A DNA stretch of 64,000 bases from Mesonia aquimarina. Lineage in GTDB: Bacteria; Bacteroidota; Bacteroidia; Flavobacteriales; Flavobacteriaceae. Location: NCBI RefSeq assembly GCF_003667275.1, contig NZ_RCNV01000008.1:112685-176684 (forward strand). The letters are read 5' to 3'. Under the pieces are notes generated by a model, which was given only the letters and a program-made list of their open reading frames with translations, made no database searches and had not been told where the DNA came from. The translations under genes were made by a program, and so were the position numbers. Below are positions 36,201 through 43,690 of the stretch, piece by piece (position 1 is the stretch's first letter; each line of letters starts with the position of its first letter).

Positions 36201-36647
36201 AATAAACTGGAAGCAAAAGATATTTCTGCGATAGAAATTGAAGGAAAAATTGATGTTGATATTAATGGAAAAATGACTACTTTGCGACTCGATGAAGTAG
36301 AAATTTCTTCACAAGATATTGAAGGTTGGCTTGTTGCAAGCAATAATGGAATGACTGTTGCGTTAGATGTTACATTAACAGAGGCGTTGAAGCAAGAAGG
36401 AATTGCCAGAGAGCTTGTTAACAGAATTCAGAACTTGAGAAAAGATACCGGTTTTGAAGTTACAGATAAAATTGAAATTAACATACAAAAGGATGGCGTA
36501 GTCGAGAACGCTGTTATCGAAAATATGAGTTATATTAAAAACGAAACATTAACTGCTAAACTCGAATTAGTAGATACAGTAGACAATGGTACTGAGATTA
36601 ATTTTGATGATGTGAACACAAAATTGTCTATTGCTAAACACAATTAA
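33240..36647 (+). CDS. ileS: Isoleucyl-tRNA synthetase, type 2 (eukaryote-like)
   Basis: From ATG 33240 (MSRKFADYKGLDLPQIAEEI) the protein has 1135 residues. The signature region reads GPPSANGLPGIHHVMART (HIGH-type motif, here with GIHH), and KMSKRLGNAVDP near residue 683 is the KMSKS motif. An editing domain (about 190-420; WTTTPWTLPSNTALTVG) is present. The length, the GIHH form and the lack of a Cys-rich zinc finger at the C-terminus mark it as type 2. A 19-residue longer frame starts at 33183, but a near-consensus TAATTTCG box at 33208-33215 with TTG 22 bases before it favours the inner start. It is followed after five bases by the DksA-like gene. Confidence 0.95.
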   Translation: MSRKFADYKGLDLPQIAEEIQQFWEAEDIFEKSIQTRDEEKPYVFFEGPPSANGLPGIHHVMARTIKDIFCRYKTQQGFQVKRKAGWDTHGLPVELGVEKELGITKEDIGTKISVEEYNHACKNAVMRYTDVWKKLTEKMGYWVNMDDPYITYKSKYMESVWWLLSEIYKKGLIYKGYTIQPYSPKAGTGLSSHELNQPGTYQDVTDTTVTAQFKTIPHSLPDFLAGEGGDIYLIAWTTTPWTLPSNTALTVGSKIDYVLVKTYNQYTYEPINIIVAKNLVEKQFDKKFKETTSADVLHSYKQGDKKIPYLIEDEFKGKDLVGIKYEQLLPYAKPYKNPENAFRVIVGDFVTTEDGTGIVHTAPTFGADDALVAKQATPEVPPMLVYDDNENLVPLVDLQGRFRKEMDEFAGKYVKNEYYDEGEAPEKSVDVEIAIKLKEENKAFKVEKYVHSYPNCWRTDKPILYYPLDSWFIKVTDVKDRMHELNLGINWKPKSTGEGRFGNWLANANDWNLSRSRFWGIPLPIWRTDDGKEEILIGSIAELKSEMKKAVEAGLMKEDIFADFEVDNMDEENYEKVDLHKNVVDKITLVSPSGKPMKREADLIDVWFDSGSMPYAQWHYPFENKKAVDKGDRKADFIAEGVDQTRGWFYTLHAIATLIFDDVAYKNVVSNGLVLDKHGQKMSKRLGNAVDPFETLAAFGPDATRWYMIANANPWDNLKFDIEGIGEVRRKFFGTLYNTYSFFSLYANIDKFTYAEDDIQLEKRPEIDRWILSELHTLIGKVENFYEIYEPTRAARAISEFVQENLSNWFVRLSRRRFWKGDYKEDKISAYQTLYTCLKTVAQLGAPIAPFYMDQLYKDLTRVTQKEALESVHLAEFPLQNKDFINEALERKMEKAQIISSLVLSLRKKEMIKVRQPLQRVMIPVLDDGVRAEIEAVADLIKSEVNVKEVELIDDTSGILVKTIKPNFKVLGPRFGKEMKLVVVAINKLEAKDISAIEIEGKIDVDINGKMTTLRLDEVEISSQDIEGWLVASNNGMTVALDVTLTEALKQEGIARELVNRIQNLRKDTGFEVTDKIEINIQKDGVVENAVIENMSYIKNETLTAKLELVDTVDNGTEINFDDVNTKLSIAKHN

Positions 36648-36652
36648 AAATT

Positions 36653-37042
36653 ATGGCAACAAATACAACAGAAAAAGAAAGGTATTCAGATGAAGATTTG
36701 GCAGAATTCAAAGCTATTATTCAAGGGAAAATAGATAGTGCTAATAAACAGTTAGAAATGTATAAAAGTGCTTACATGAACGATAGTTCTAACGGTACAG
36801 ACGATACATCACCAACTTTTAAAGCTTTTGATGAAGGTAGCGAAACGATGAGTAAAGAAGCAAACTCGCAGTTAGCTATTCGTCAAGAAAAATTCATCAG
36901 AGATTTAAAAAGCGCGATGATTAGAATTGAAAATAAAACTTACGGAATTTGCCGTGTAACCGGAAAACTCATTAAGAAAGAGCGTTTAAAACTGGTTCCG
37001 CACGCAACGCTAAGTATTGAAGCGAAAAACCTTCAGAAATAA
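36653..37042 (+). CDS. TraR/DksA-family protein without zinc-finger cysteines
   Basis: The protein has 129 residues. A helical hairpin (about 10-90; QGKIDSANKQLEMY, then SQLAIRQEKFIRDLKSAMIRIENKTYG) precedes the C-terminal module GICRVTGKLIKKERLKLVPHATLSI. DksA proteins bind RNA polymerase in the secondary channel and act with ppGpp. Only one Cys (C100) remains where four normally bind zinc. The gene follows ileS by five bases and ends at a clear terminator, so the two form one transcript. This cysteine-poor form is, as I recall, usual in Flavobacteriaceae. Confidence 0.87.
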   Translation: MATNTTEKERYSDEDLAEFKAIIQGKIDSANKQLEMYKSAYMNDSSNGTDDTSPTFKAFDEGSETMSKEANSQLAIRQEKFIRDLKSAMIRIENKTYGICRVTGKLIKKERLKLVPHATLSIEAKNLQK

Positions 37043-37060
37043 ATTTCTACAATCAATAAG

Positions 37061-37086
37061 CGCTTCTTAATTTAGGAGCGTTTTTT
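37061..37086 (+). terminator. Intrinsic terminator of the ileS-dksA-like transcript
   Basis: CGCTTCT (37061-37067) pairs with AGGAGCG (37074-37080) with one G-U pair and a six-base loop, followed by TTTTTT at 37081-37086. Confidence 0.75.
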
Positions 37087-37101
37087 GATTTATGTAGAAG
37101 T

Positions 37102-37737
37102 ATGAAATTTACTATTTGTTATTTTTTTGTAGCCTTTTTTTGTATCGGAATATCTTCGGTAAGTTTCGGTCAGAAAAAAAGTGTCAAGGTTTTTGAGAAT
37201 TTTTCGGCCGACTGGGTTGAAATTGATGCAGATGAGGTGTTTAAAATCACTCTTAAAACTTCAGCTTCAAATCAGTTAAAATTAACGGTGTTTTCTGAAG
37301 GAGAATACCTACAAGATATCAATGTTCATACAGAACTTCAAGAAAATCGTTTGCTGGTTTCTACAGCATATCCTGAGATTTTAACCAGTGGTTACGACAA
37401 ATTAAGCGCACATAAAGTTTTTTCGGTAAGCTTAGTTATTGAAATTCCTAAATCAAAAAAAATATTGATTACTTCTAATATTGCTTCTGTTTTTGCGAAG
37501 GGAAAATACGCCTATTTTGAAGCAGAATTAGGTGCAGGCAGGTGTGAATTAAAAAACTTTACCGGAAATGCGCTTATCAATACCTTTAAGGGTAATGTGT
37601 ATGTAGAAACATCGCAAAGCAACATTAAAGCAACATCTAATCATGGTAAAGTTTATATTCCTAAAAATAATACGATTGGTAAGGAAATAAGAATAAAATC
37701 AATCTATGGCGATATTTTGGTGAAAAATCCCCAATAA
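37102..37737 (+). CDS. Secreted beta-rich protein (adhesin-head/DUF4097-like)
   Basis: The protein has 211 residues with a signal peptide (cleavage near SFGQ). The mature part is a series of short strands with repeated VYVETSQSNIKATS- and GDILVKN-type turns near the end. This recalls the single-stranded beta-helix of putative auto-transporter adhesin head (GIN) or DUF4097 domains, but the match is weak. The position between the DksA-like gene and lspA, with a terminator before it and 32 bases after it, suggests co-transcription with lspA. No function can be assigned. Confidence 0.6.
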   Translation: MKFTICYFFVAFFCIGISSVSFGQKKSVKVFENFSADWVEIDADEVFKITLKTSASNQLKLTVFSEGEYLQDINVHTELQENRLLVSTAYPEILTSGYDKLSAHKVFSVSLVIEIPKSKKILITSNIASVFAKGKYAYFEAELGAGRCELKNFTGNALINTFKGNVYVETSQSNIKATSNHGKVYIPKNNTIGKEIRIKSIYGDILVKNPQ

Positions 37738-37769
37738 AAAATGTATTTTTACGCTCAAAAATTATATAA

Positions 37770-38378
37770 ATGTCGTTAAAGAAGGCAAGTTTTCTTATTC
37801 TTTTAGTACTGATAATTGATCAGATCTCTAAGTTTTATATAAAAACCAATTTTGTTTTAGGAGAAGAAGTAAAAGTATTTGAGTGGTTTAGAATTCTATT
37901 TGTAGAAAATGAAGGTATGGCTTGGGGAGCAAAAATTCCCGGAACATACGGCAAATTAATTTTAACCTTATTTCGTTTAGTTGCAATTTGTGGTATTGGC
38001 TATTGGCTTTGGGATTCTGTACAAAAAAATGGCTCTAAAATTTTAATAGTATCGGTAGCATTAATTTTTGCCGGCGCTTTTGGGAATATAATCGACTCGG
38101 TTTTTTACGGACTAATATTTAACGATAGTCATAATCAACTAGCTAGTTTTTTACCCGAGGCGGGCGGTTATGGTACATTATTTCATGGTAAGGTTGTAGA
38201 TATGCTTCATTTCCCGTTGTGGAGTGGTTATTTGCCGGAATGGATCCCATTTTGGGGCGGGCAATATTTTACTTTTTTTGAACCGGTGTTTAATATTGCC
38301 GATTCTGCCATTACGATTGGTGTATTTTTATTGATCATTTTTAATAAAAAAGCTTTTCCGAAGGAGGAGAAAAAGTAA
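37770..38378 (+). CDS. lspA: Lipoprotein signal peptidase (signal peptidase II)
   Basis: The protein has 202 residues with four membrane helices. Conserved blocks are LIIDQISKFYI, FVENEGMAWG, FGNIIDSVFYG and FNIADSAITIG; the two Asp residues in the last two blocks are the catalytic pair. The loop between them is longer than in E. coli LspA, as is usual in Bacteroidota. The enzyme removes signal peptides from diacylglyceryl-modified prolipoproteins in the inner membrane. The next gene starts one base after its stop and itself encodes a lipoprotein. Confidence 0.95.
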   Translation: MSLKKASFLILLVLIIDQISKFYIKTNFVLGEEVKVFEWFRILFVENEGMAWGAKIPGTYGKLILTLFRLVAICGIGYWLWDSVQKNGSKILIVSVALIFAGAFGNIIDSVFYGLIFNDSHNQLASFLPEAGGYGTLFHGKVVDMLHFPLWSGYLPEWIPFWGGQYFTFFEPVFNIADSAITIGVFLLIIFNKKAFPKEEKK

Positions 38379-38379
38379 T

Positions 38380-38874
38380 ATGAGAAATTTAATTTTTATT
38401 CTACTAAGCCTAATAATTTTTGGATGTTCCAAAGATGATGAAGACAATAAATATAATTGTGAAAATATAGAATCTATAGGTGACATTAATTTGAATGATG
38501 AAAATTATACGTTAGAAACTACCGGAAGAGGAATTGATTTGAGAGAAGACGGGTACGAAGTTTCTTTATTCTATTCTTATTATAGTGAAAGCAACTCTAT
38601 AAATATATCAATAAAGTTTCCTTATAAAAAAACAGGTAAGAATGTAATTGAAAAAATTCATTTTTCTTATACTCAAAGATCAGATAATCCTGAATATTAT
38701 ACGATAGATTTAACACCAGAGAATTTTAAAAGTGAGGTTTTTGGAAATACGGATTATTGTTTTGAAGGAGAATTTTCAACAGATATCCAAATTGGAGGTA
38801 AAAACTTTGTCTTTGATAAAGCTATTTTAAGCTATAAATATGAGGAGCCATTAAATCCTGTTACAATCGAATAA
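38380..38874 (+). CDS. Surface-type lipoprotein of unknown function
   Basis: The protein has 164 residues. The signal peptide ends IIFGC, and the mature N-terminus C-S-K-D-D-E-D resembles the lipoprotein export signal (a Lys followed by acidic residues) that sends Bacteroidota lipoproteins to the cell surface. The remainder is beta-rich with one further Cys pair (YNC, DYC). I recognise no family. The gene starts one base after lspA and is probably translationally coupled to it. Confidence 0.75.
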   Translation: MRNLIFILLSLIIFGCSKDDEDNKYNCENIESIGDINLNDENYTLETTGRGIDLREDGYEVSLFYSYYSESNSINISIKFPYKKTGKNVIEKIHFSYTQRSDNPEYYTIDLTPENFKSEVFGNTDYCFEGEFSTDIQIGGKNFVFDKAILSYKYEEPLNPVTIE

Positions 38875-38894
38875 TTTTTTTAACATTTTATGAA

Positions 38895-39455
38895 TTAAAA
38901 CCTATAAACTTTTTCAGGAGTTACACAATAATCCAGTGCAATATCAGTAGGTAAAGCTTTAAAGTTTTCTTGTTCGGCTTCAAAAAAAGATAAGCCGATT
39001 TTTATAGTTTTAGGAGCGCATTTTTCTAAAAAACGATCGTAAAACCCTTTTCCATAGCCAATTCTATGTCCGTTTTTATCAAAGGCTAAAAGTGGAATAA
39101 AAATAACTTCAAGTTGGTTAGGTTGAATTTCAATTCCGTTAACGGGTTCTGGAATTCCCCATTCATTATTTTTAATCGCTGTAGAATCGGTTAATAAAAA
39201 ATGCTTCATTTCTAAAGACTTAAAATCACTTTTAGAAATCACTATATTTTTATCTTTTCCGCTTAAAATATGAAGTAAAAATTCAGTATTTATTTCGTGA
39301 AGTTTTTCAATACTTAGAAAAATATGGTAAAAAGAATATTGCCAAATATCGAGTTCTAAGGTTTTATTGGCAATTGCTAAACTTTTTTCTTCTAGTTCTT
39401 GTTCAGAAAGTTGTGCTCGCTTTTTTTTATATCGTTTTCTAAGTTCACTTTTCAT
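38895..39455 (-). CDS. 5-formyltetrahydrofolate cyclo-ligase
   Basis: The protein has 186 residues. It opens with KSELRKRYKKKRAQLSEQELEEKS, the nucleotide-binding start of the family, and has the signature RIGYGKGFYDRFLEKC and a late LPTDIALDYCVTPEKVYRF. The enzyme converts 5-formyl-THF to 5,10-methenyl-THF with ATP. It is the last gene of the rimB-rimK-hydrolase operon, two bases after the hydrolase stop; no functional link to those genes is obvious. Confidence 0.93.
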   Translation of the reverse strand: MKSELRKRYKKKRAQLSEQELEEKSLAIANKTLELDIWQYSFYHIFLSIEKLHEINTEFLLHILSGKDKNIVISKSDFKSLEMKHFLLTDSTAIKNNEWGIPEPVNGIEIQPNQLEVIFIPLLAFDKNGHRIGYGKGFYDRFLEKCAPKTIKIGLSFFEAEQENFKALPTDIALDYCVTPEKVYRF

Positions 39456-39457
39456 GC

Positions 39458-40426
39458 TTAACTTTTTGAAAGGTGAAAAATAGCGTCGCCTTGATAAACA
39501 ATAGGCGATTGATTTACATTAATAATGTAACCGGTGGCAGTTGCTTTTACTTTATGACGAAAACTACCATACGGATCAGTAATAATAGCAATATATTCTC
39601 CTTTTTCTACATATTTACCAATCGGTATTTTCACATGTAAAAGTCCGCTATATTTTGCGCGCATCCAAGATGTTTCATTAATAATAATGTTTGGCGTTAT
39701 GGCTTTTGGCGCGGTAAAATCTTTACGCAACATTCCTAAATGACTTAAAAAGCGAAGTGTTCCTTCAACGCCATGTTTTGCAATATCTTTATTACTGTCT
39801 TGCGATTTTCCCCCTTCAAATAGAAGAAATGGAATTCCCATTTTGGCACAAGTATCGCGATAAGATTTAGAAATATTTTTAGAGTAAACGGTAAATGGCG
39901 CGTGGAAAATTTCGGCTAATTTTAGTAATTTATCATCTTCAGGCCGAATGCGAATTTGTGCGGCATTAAACCTGCTTGAACCGCCGGTATGAAAATCTAA
40001 GCAATAATCTGCTGCCGGTAAAACCTCTTCTTTAAATTGATAGGCAATTCTACTGGCTAACGGTCCTTTTTTAGAGCCTGGAAACATGCGGTTTAAATCT
40101 CTACCATCAGGAAATTCTCGCGTCATATTTAAAAAACCAAACACATTAACCACGGGAATACAAATAATTGTACCGCGTTCTGGTTTATTGATTCCTTTGG
40201 CAATAAGTTGACGTACAATTTCTACACCATTAATTTCGTCTCCGTGAATTCCTCCGGTAATTAAAACCGTAGGCCCAGGTTTTTTAGAACGCTCTATAAT
40301 AATAGGCACCTCTACTGCGGTTGTGGTATATAATTTTGCTGTATTAAAATTTATCTTGATGCTAGCACCGGGATTTATATTTTCTCCCAGTAATTTTAGC
40401 ACATTATTATTGTCGATAAATCCCAT
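39458..40426 (-). CDS. Succinylglutamate desuccinylase/aspartoacylase-family zinc hydrolase
   Basis: The protein has 322 residues. The zinc ligands of the family are visible: H61 and E64 in GGIHGDEINGVE and H146 in CLDFHTGG. The substrate-binding Arg block DGRDLNRMFPG is at 107-117. The C-terminal part (YSGLLHVKIPIGKYVEKGEYIAIITDPYG) is the usual beta domain. The fold is related to M14 carboxypeptidases, which cut C-terminal residues. The gene lies six bases after rimK in the same operon, so a role in removing glutamate from RimK-modified proteins is possible. That is inference; small acyl-amino acids are the alternative substrates. Confidence 0.9.
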   Translation of the reverse strand: MGFIDNNNVLKLLGENINPGASIKINFNTAKLYTTTAVEVPIIIERSKKPGPTVLITGGIHGDEINGVEIVRQLIAKGINKPERGTIICIPVVNVFGFLNMTREFPDGRDLNRMFPGSKKGPLASRIAYQFKEEVLPAADYCLDFHTGGSSRFNAAQIRIRPEDDKLLKLAEIFHAPFTVYSKNISKSYRDTCAKMGIPFLLFEGGKSQDSNKDIAKHGVEGTLRFLSHLGMLRKDFTAPKAITPNIIINETSWMRAKYSGLLHVKIPIGKYVEKGEYIAIITDPYGSFRHKVKATATGYIINVNQSPIVYQGDAIFHLSKS

Positions 40427-40432
40427 AAAGAC

Positions 40433-41305
40433 TTATATGTTTTTTTCGATATAGCGGACAATTGTTTTAGCAATATCTTTTCCGGTAGCTTTTTCTATTC
40501 CCTCTAAGCCAGGCGAAGAATTTACTTCTAAAATTAAAGGTCCGCGGCTACTTTGTAGCAAATCTACACCGGCAACGCCAAGTCCCATAGCTTTACAAGC
40601 TTTTACTGCTGCAATTTCTTCTTCATCTGTTAATTGAATAACTTCAGCAGAACCCCCGCGGTGTAAATTAGATCTAAATTCACCTTCTTTTCCTTGACGT
40701 TTCATTGCGCCAACTACGTGTCCGTCTACAACAAAAGCTCGAATATCTGCGCCTTTTGCTTCTTTAATAAATTCTTGTACAATTACACGAGCTTGCAATC
40801 CGTTAAAGGCTTCAATTACAGATTCTGCAGCGTTTCTTGTTTCAGCTAAAACCACACCTAAACCTTGTGTTCCTTCCAATAATTTTATGACTAAAGGTAC
40901 GCCGCCAACTTGTTTAATAACGCCTTCAACGTCACGTGAATAGTTGGTGAAAACTGTTTTTGGCAATCCGATTCTGGCACGAGATAATACTTGTAAACTA
41001 CGCAGTTTATCGCGACTTCTCACTAAAGCTTCAGAATCTGTGGTGGTAAATGCGCCCATCATCTCAAACTGTCTTACAACTGCGGTTCCGTAAAATGTTA
41101 CCGAAGAACCAATTCTAGGAATAATGGCATCTACATTTTCTATATAGCCGCCTTTGTAATAAATATTGGGCTTTCTTTTTTCTATAACAATATCACACTT
41201 TAACGGATCTACTACTTCTACGTTATGTTTTCGTTTAGATGCAGCCTCAACTAAGCGTTTGGTGGAATAAAGGTTAGGGTTTCTAGATAAAATTTTGATG
41301 TTCAT
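40433..41305 (-). CDS. rimK: Ribosomal protein S6--L-glutamate ligase (RimK)
   Basis: The protein has 290 residues of the ATP-grasp superfamily. Characteristic blocks are [78 protein letters not shown] and [26 protein letters not shown]; these match E. coli RimK closely. RimK adds glutamate residues to the C-terminus of ribosomal protein S6. Its start overlaps the stop of the rimB-like gene by four bases (ATGA), showing coupled translation. Confidence 0.95.
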   Translation of the reverse strand: MNIKILSRNPNLYSTKRLVEAASKRKHNVEVVDPLKCDIVIEKRKPNIYYKGGYIENVDAIIPRIGSSVTFYGTAVVRQFEMMGAFTTTDSEALVRSRDKLRSLQVLSRARIGLPKTVFTNYSRDVEGVIKQVGGVPLVIKLLEGTQGLGVVLAETRNAAESVIEAFNGLQARVIVQEFIKEAKGADIRAFVVDGHVVGAMKRQGKEGEFRSNLHRGGSAEVIQLTDEEEIAAVKACKAMGLGVAGVDLLQSSRGPLILEVNSSPGLEGIEKATGKDIAKTIVRYIEKNI

Positions 41306-41733
41306 AATGAGCGTTGTTGAGCGTTAAAGGATATATCTTTTAATTGTGGATCTACAATAAATTTATTGTTTAAAAATTTTCTTCCGATTAACACCGGAAA
41401 TTTCATTTCTTTTCGGTCGCTCAAAGAAAGCGAAATTTTATAAGTTTTTCCGAAAATTTTTATGGTCGATTTTATTTCGTAACGTTTTTGTGCAATTCCG
41501 TTACTACTACGAACGGTAATAGTATTGTAATTGTCAAAAACAAAGGCTTTATGATCGTAATCTGGATGCTCTTTGTCTAAAAATTTACAATGCAATTGGT
41601 TGTTTTCTTCGTGAATGTCTTCGCAATGAATAGAAGAAGTGTAAGCGCCCGTATCAATTTTTATGGCGATATCTTCTAAATGTAAGTCCGGAAAGTCGGC
41701 TTTGTCTATTCTTCCAATAATTTTTTTACTCAT
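41302..41733 (-). CDS. RimB-like retropepsin-fold protease
   Basis: With the start at 41733 ([15 protein letters not shown]) the protein has 143 residues; an ATG at 41754 would add seven residues (MLLLYCS) that look untypical. The family (PF05618, once called ATP-dependent zinc protease) has a single aspartic-protease motif, here [13 protein letters not shown], with catalytic Asp at residue 27 of the short form. The later block [18 protein letters not shown] is the second family signature. In Pseudomonas the homologue RimB acts with RimK on ribosomal S6. The four-base overlap with rimK here supports the same partnership. Confidence 0.87.
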   Translation of the reverse strand: MSKKIIGRIDKADFPDLHLEDIAIKIDTGAYTSSIHCEDIHEENNQLHCKFLDKEHPDYDHKAFVFDNYNTITVRSSNGIAQKRYEIKSTIKIFGKTYKISLSLSDRKEMKFPVLIGRKFLNNKFIVDPQLKDISFNAQQRSL

Positions 41734-41880
41734 ACTGCAATATAGTAAAAGCACGGCGTTTATAATAATAACTAAAAAAATGAAGCTGTTTTTTTACTAA
41801 AATAACTATTTAGTAAGCTTCACTTAATTTTAATATACAGAATTGTAAAACGATTATTTTTTTGAATTCAGCATAAGCTT

Positions 41881-41888
41881 TACCTTTG
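41881..41888 (+). promoter_or_regulatory. -7 promoter box of uvrC
   Basis: TACCTTTG is an exact TAnnTTTG ending five bases before the ATG at 41894; TTTG at 41861-41864 lies 16 bases upstream as a -33 element. The transcript should be nearly leaderless. Confidence 0.65.
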
Positions 41889-41893
41889 GAGAG

Positions 41894-43690
41894 ATGACAA
41901 CAACGCCGTTAGAAATTCAGCTAAAAACCTTGCCTTCCAGTCCGGGAGTTTATCAATATTATGATAAAAACGGAAAAATTCTTTATGTAGGAAAAGCAAA
42001 AAATTTAAAAAAAAGGGTAAGTTCTTATTTCAATAAAAAGCACGATAGTCACCGAATTGGGGTGATGGTAAAAAAAATTCAGGAAATCAAGCACATTGTT
42101 GTCAATTCTGAAACCGATGCGCTTTTACTGGAAAATAACTTGATAAAAAAATACCAGCCGCGTTTTAACGTGATGCTGAAAGATGACAAAACCTACCCGT
42201 GGATTTGCATAAAAAAAGAACGCTTTCCACGTGTGTTTATGACGCGTCGTGTTATAAAAGACGGCAGCGAATATTATGGGCCTTTTACCAGCGTAAAAAC
42301 TATTAAAACTTTACTGAGTTTAATCAAAGAAATTTACCAATTACGCACGTGTAATTATGATTTGTCTGAAGAAAAAATTCAACAAGGAAAATATAAAGTT
42401 TGTTTAGAATATCATTTAGGAAATTGTCAAGGTCCGTGTGAAGGGTATCAATTAGAAGAAGAGTATAACGCAAATATTGAGCACATTCGGCAAATTGTAA
42501 AGGGAAATTTTAAAGATTCTATTTACAAGTTTCGAGATCAAATGAAAGCGCATGCTGAAAAGATGGAATTTGAAGATGCGCAACGTATTAAAGAAAAAAT
42601 TGAAATTCTAGAAAATTATCAAGTAAAATCTACGGTTGTCAATCCGAAAATAAATAATGTAGATGTTTTTTCTGTTTTAAGTGACGAAAGTTATGGCTAC
42701 GTAAATTTTTTACAACTTTCTCACGGCGCTATCATCAGGTCGCATACCATAGAAATGAAGAAAAAACTAGATGAAACCGATGAAGAATTATTAGAACTTG
42801 GTATTACGGAAATCAGGCAACGCTTCAATTCTAAATCACCAGAAATTTATGTGCCGTTTAAAATTGATGCTGGTGAAAATGTAAAAGTAACAATCCCAAA
42901 ATTAGGAGATAAAAAAGCCATTGTAGATTTATCGCTCAGGAATGCAAAATACTTCCGTCAAGAGCGTTTCAAACAAATGAAAATTGTAGATCCAGATCGG
43001 CATGTAAATCGATTAATGGCGCAGATGAAAAAAGATTTACGATTAAATGAAGAACCGCGTCATATAGAATGTTTTGATAATTCTAACATTCAAGGAACAA
43101 ATCCCGTAGCAGCCTGTGTGGTCTTTAAAAACGGAAAACCAAGCAAAAAAGAATACCGTAAATTTAATATAAAAACCGTAGAAGGTCCAGATGATTTTGC
43201 CTCGATGGAAGAAGTGGTTTTTAGACGCTATAGAAGATTGTTAAATGAAGAGGAACCCTTGCCGCAACTTATAATTATTGATGGCGGAAAAGGTCAACTT
43301 TCTTCTGCTGTAAAAGCCTTAGACGATTTAGGATTACGCGGAAAAATAGCCATTATTGGTATTGCAAAAAGATTAGAAGAATTATATTATCCAGGTGATT
43401 CAATTCCATTATATTTAGATAAGAAATCAGAAAGCTTAAAAGTGATTCAACAGCTTAGAAATGAAGCTCACCGATTTGGAATAACTTTCCATAGAAACAA
43501 AAGGAGCAACGCAGCTTTAGGAACAGAACTAGAGCAAATTTCGGGTATCGGCGAAAAAACGGCCGTAGAATTATTGAAGCATTTTAGGTCGACAAAAAAA
43601 ATAGCGCAACTCAGTAAAAAGGAGTTAGCAGAAATTATAGGAAATTCAAAAGCAATTTTGGTGCATAATTATTATCAATCAAAAAAGTAG
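41894..43690 (+). CDS. uvrC: Excinuclease ABC subunit C
   Basis: The protein has 598 residues with the full UvrC layout. The GIY-YIG domain opens with SSPGVYQYYDKNGKILYVGKAKNLKKRV; a Cys cluster follows (CLEYHLGNCQGPCEG); the UVR motif is near 205-240 (HAEKMEFEDAQRIKEKIE). The RNase H-like nuclease contains HIECFDNSNIQGTNPVAACVVF and LIIIDGGKGQLSSA, and a C-terminal helix-hairpin-helix reads ISGIGEKTAVELLKHF. It makes both incisions in nucleotide excision repair with UvrA and UvrB. The next gene starts directly at the base after its stop codon. Confidence 0.97.
   Translation: MTTTPLEIQLKTLPSSPGVYQYYDKNGKILYVGKAKNLKKRVSSYFNKKHDSHRIGVMVKKIQEIKHIVVNSETDALLLENNLIKKYQPRFNVMLKDDKTYPWICIKKERFPRVFMTRRVIKDGSEYYGPFTSVKTIKTLLSLIKEIYQLRTCNYDLSEEKIQQGKYKVCLEYHLGNCQGPCEGYQLEEEYNANIEHIRQIVKGNFKDSIYKFRDQMKAHAEKMEFEDAQRIKEKIEILENYQVKSTVVNPKINNVDVFSVLSDESYGYVNFLQLSHGAIIRSHTIEMKKKLDETDEELLELGITEIRQRFNSKSPEIYVPFKIDAGENVKVTIPKLGDKKAIVDLSLRNAKYFRQERFKQMKIVDPDRHVNRLMAQMKKDLRLNEEPRHIECFDNSNIQGTNPVAACVVFKNGKPSKKEYRKFNIKTVEGPDDFASMEEVVFRRYRRLLNEEEPLPQLIIIDGGKGQLSSAVKALDDLGLRGKIAIIGIAKRLEELYYPGDSIPLYLDKKSESLKVIQQLRNEAHRFGITFHRNKRSNAALGTELEQISGIGEKTAVELLKHFRSTKKIAQLSKKELAEIIGNSKAILVHNYYQSKK

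Noticed and set aside
35810..36343. 177-codon open frame antisense to ileS
   Set aside because: It lies wholly within the ileS coding strand, is Ser-rich as expected from antisense reading, and has no promoter or domain.
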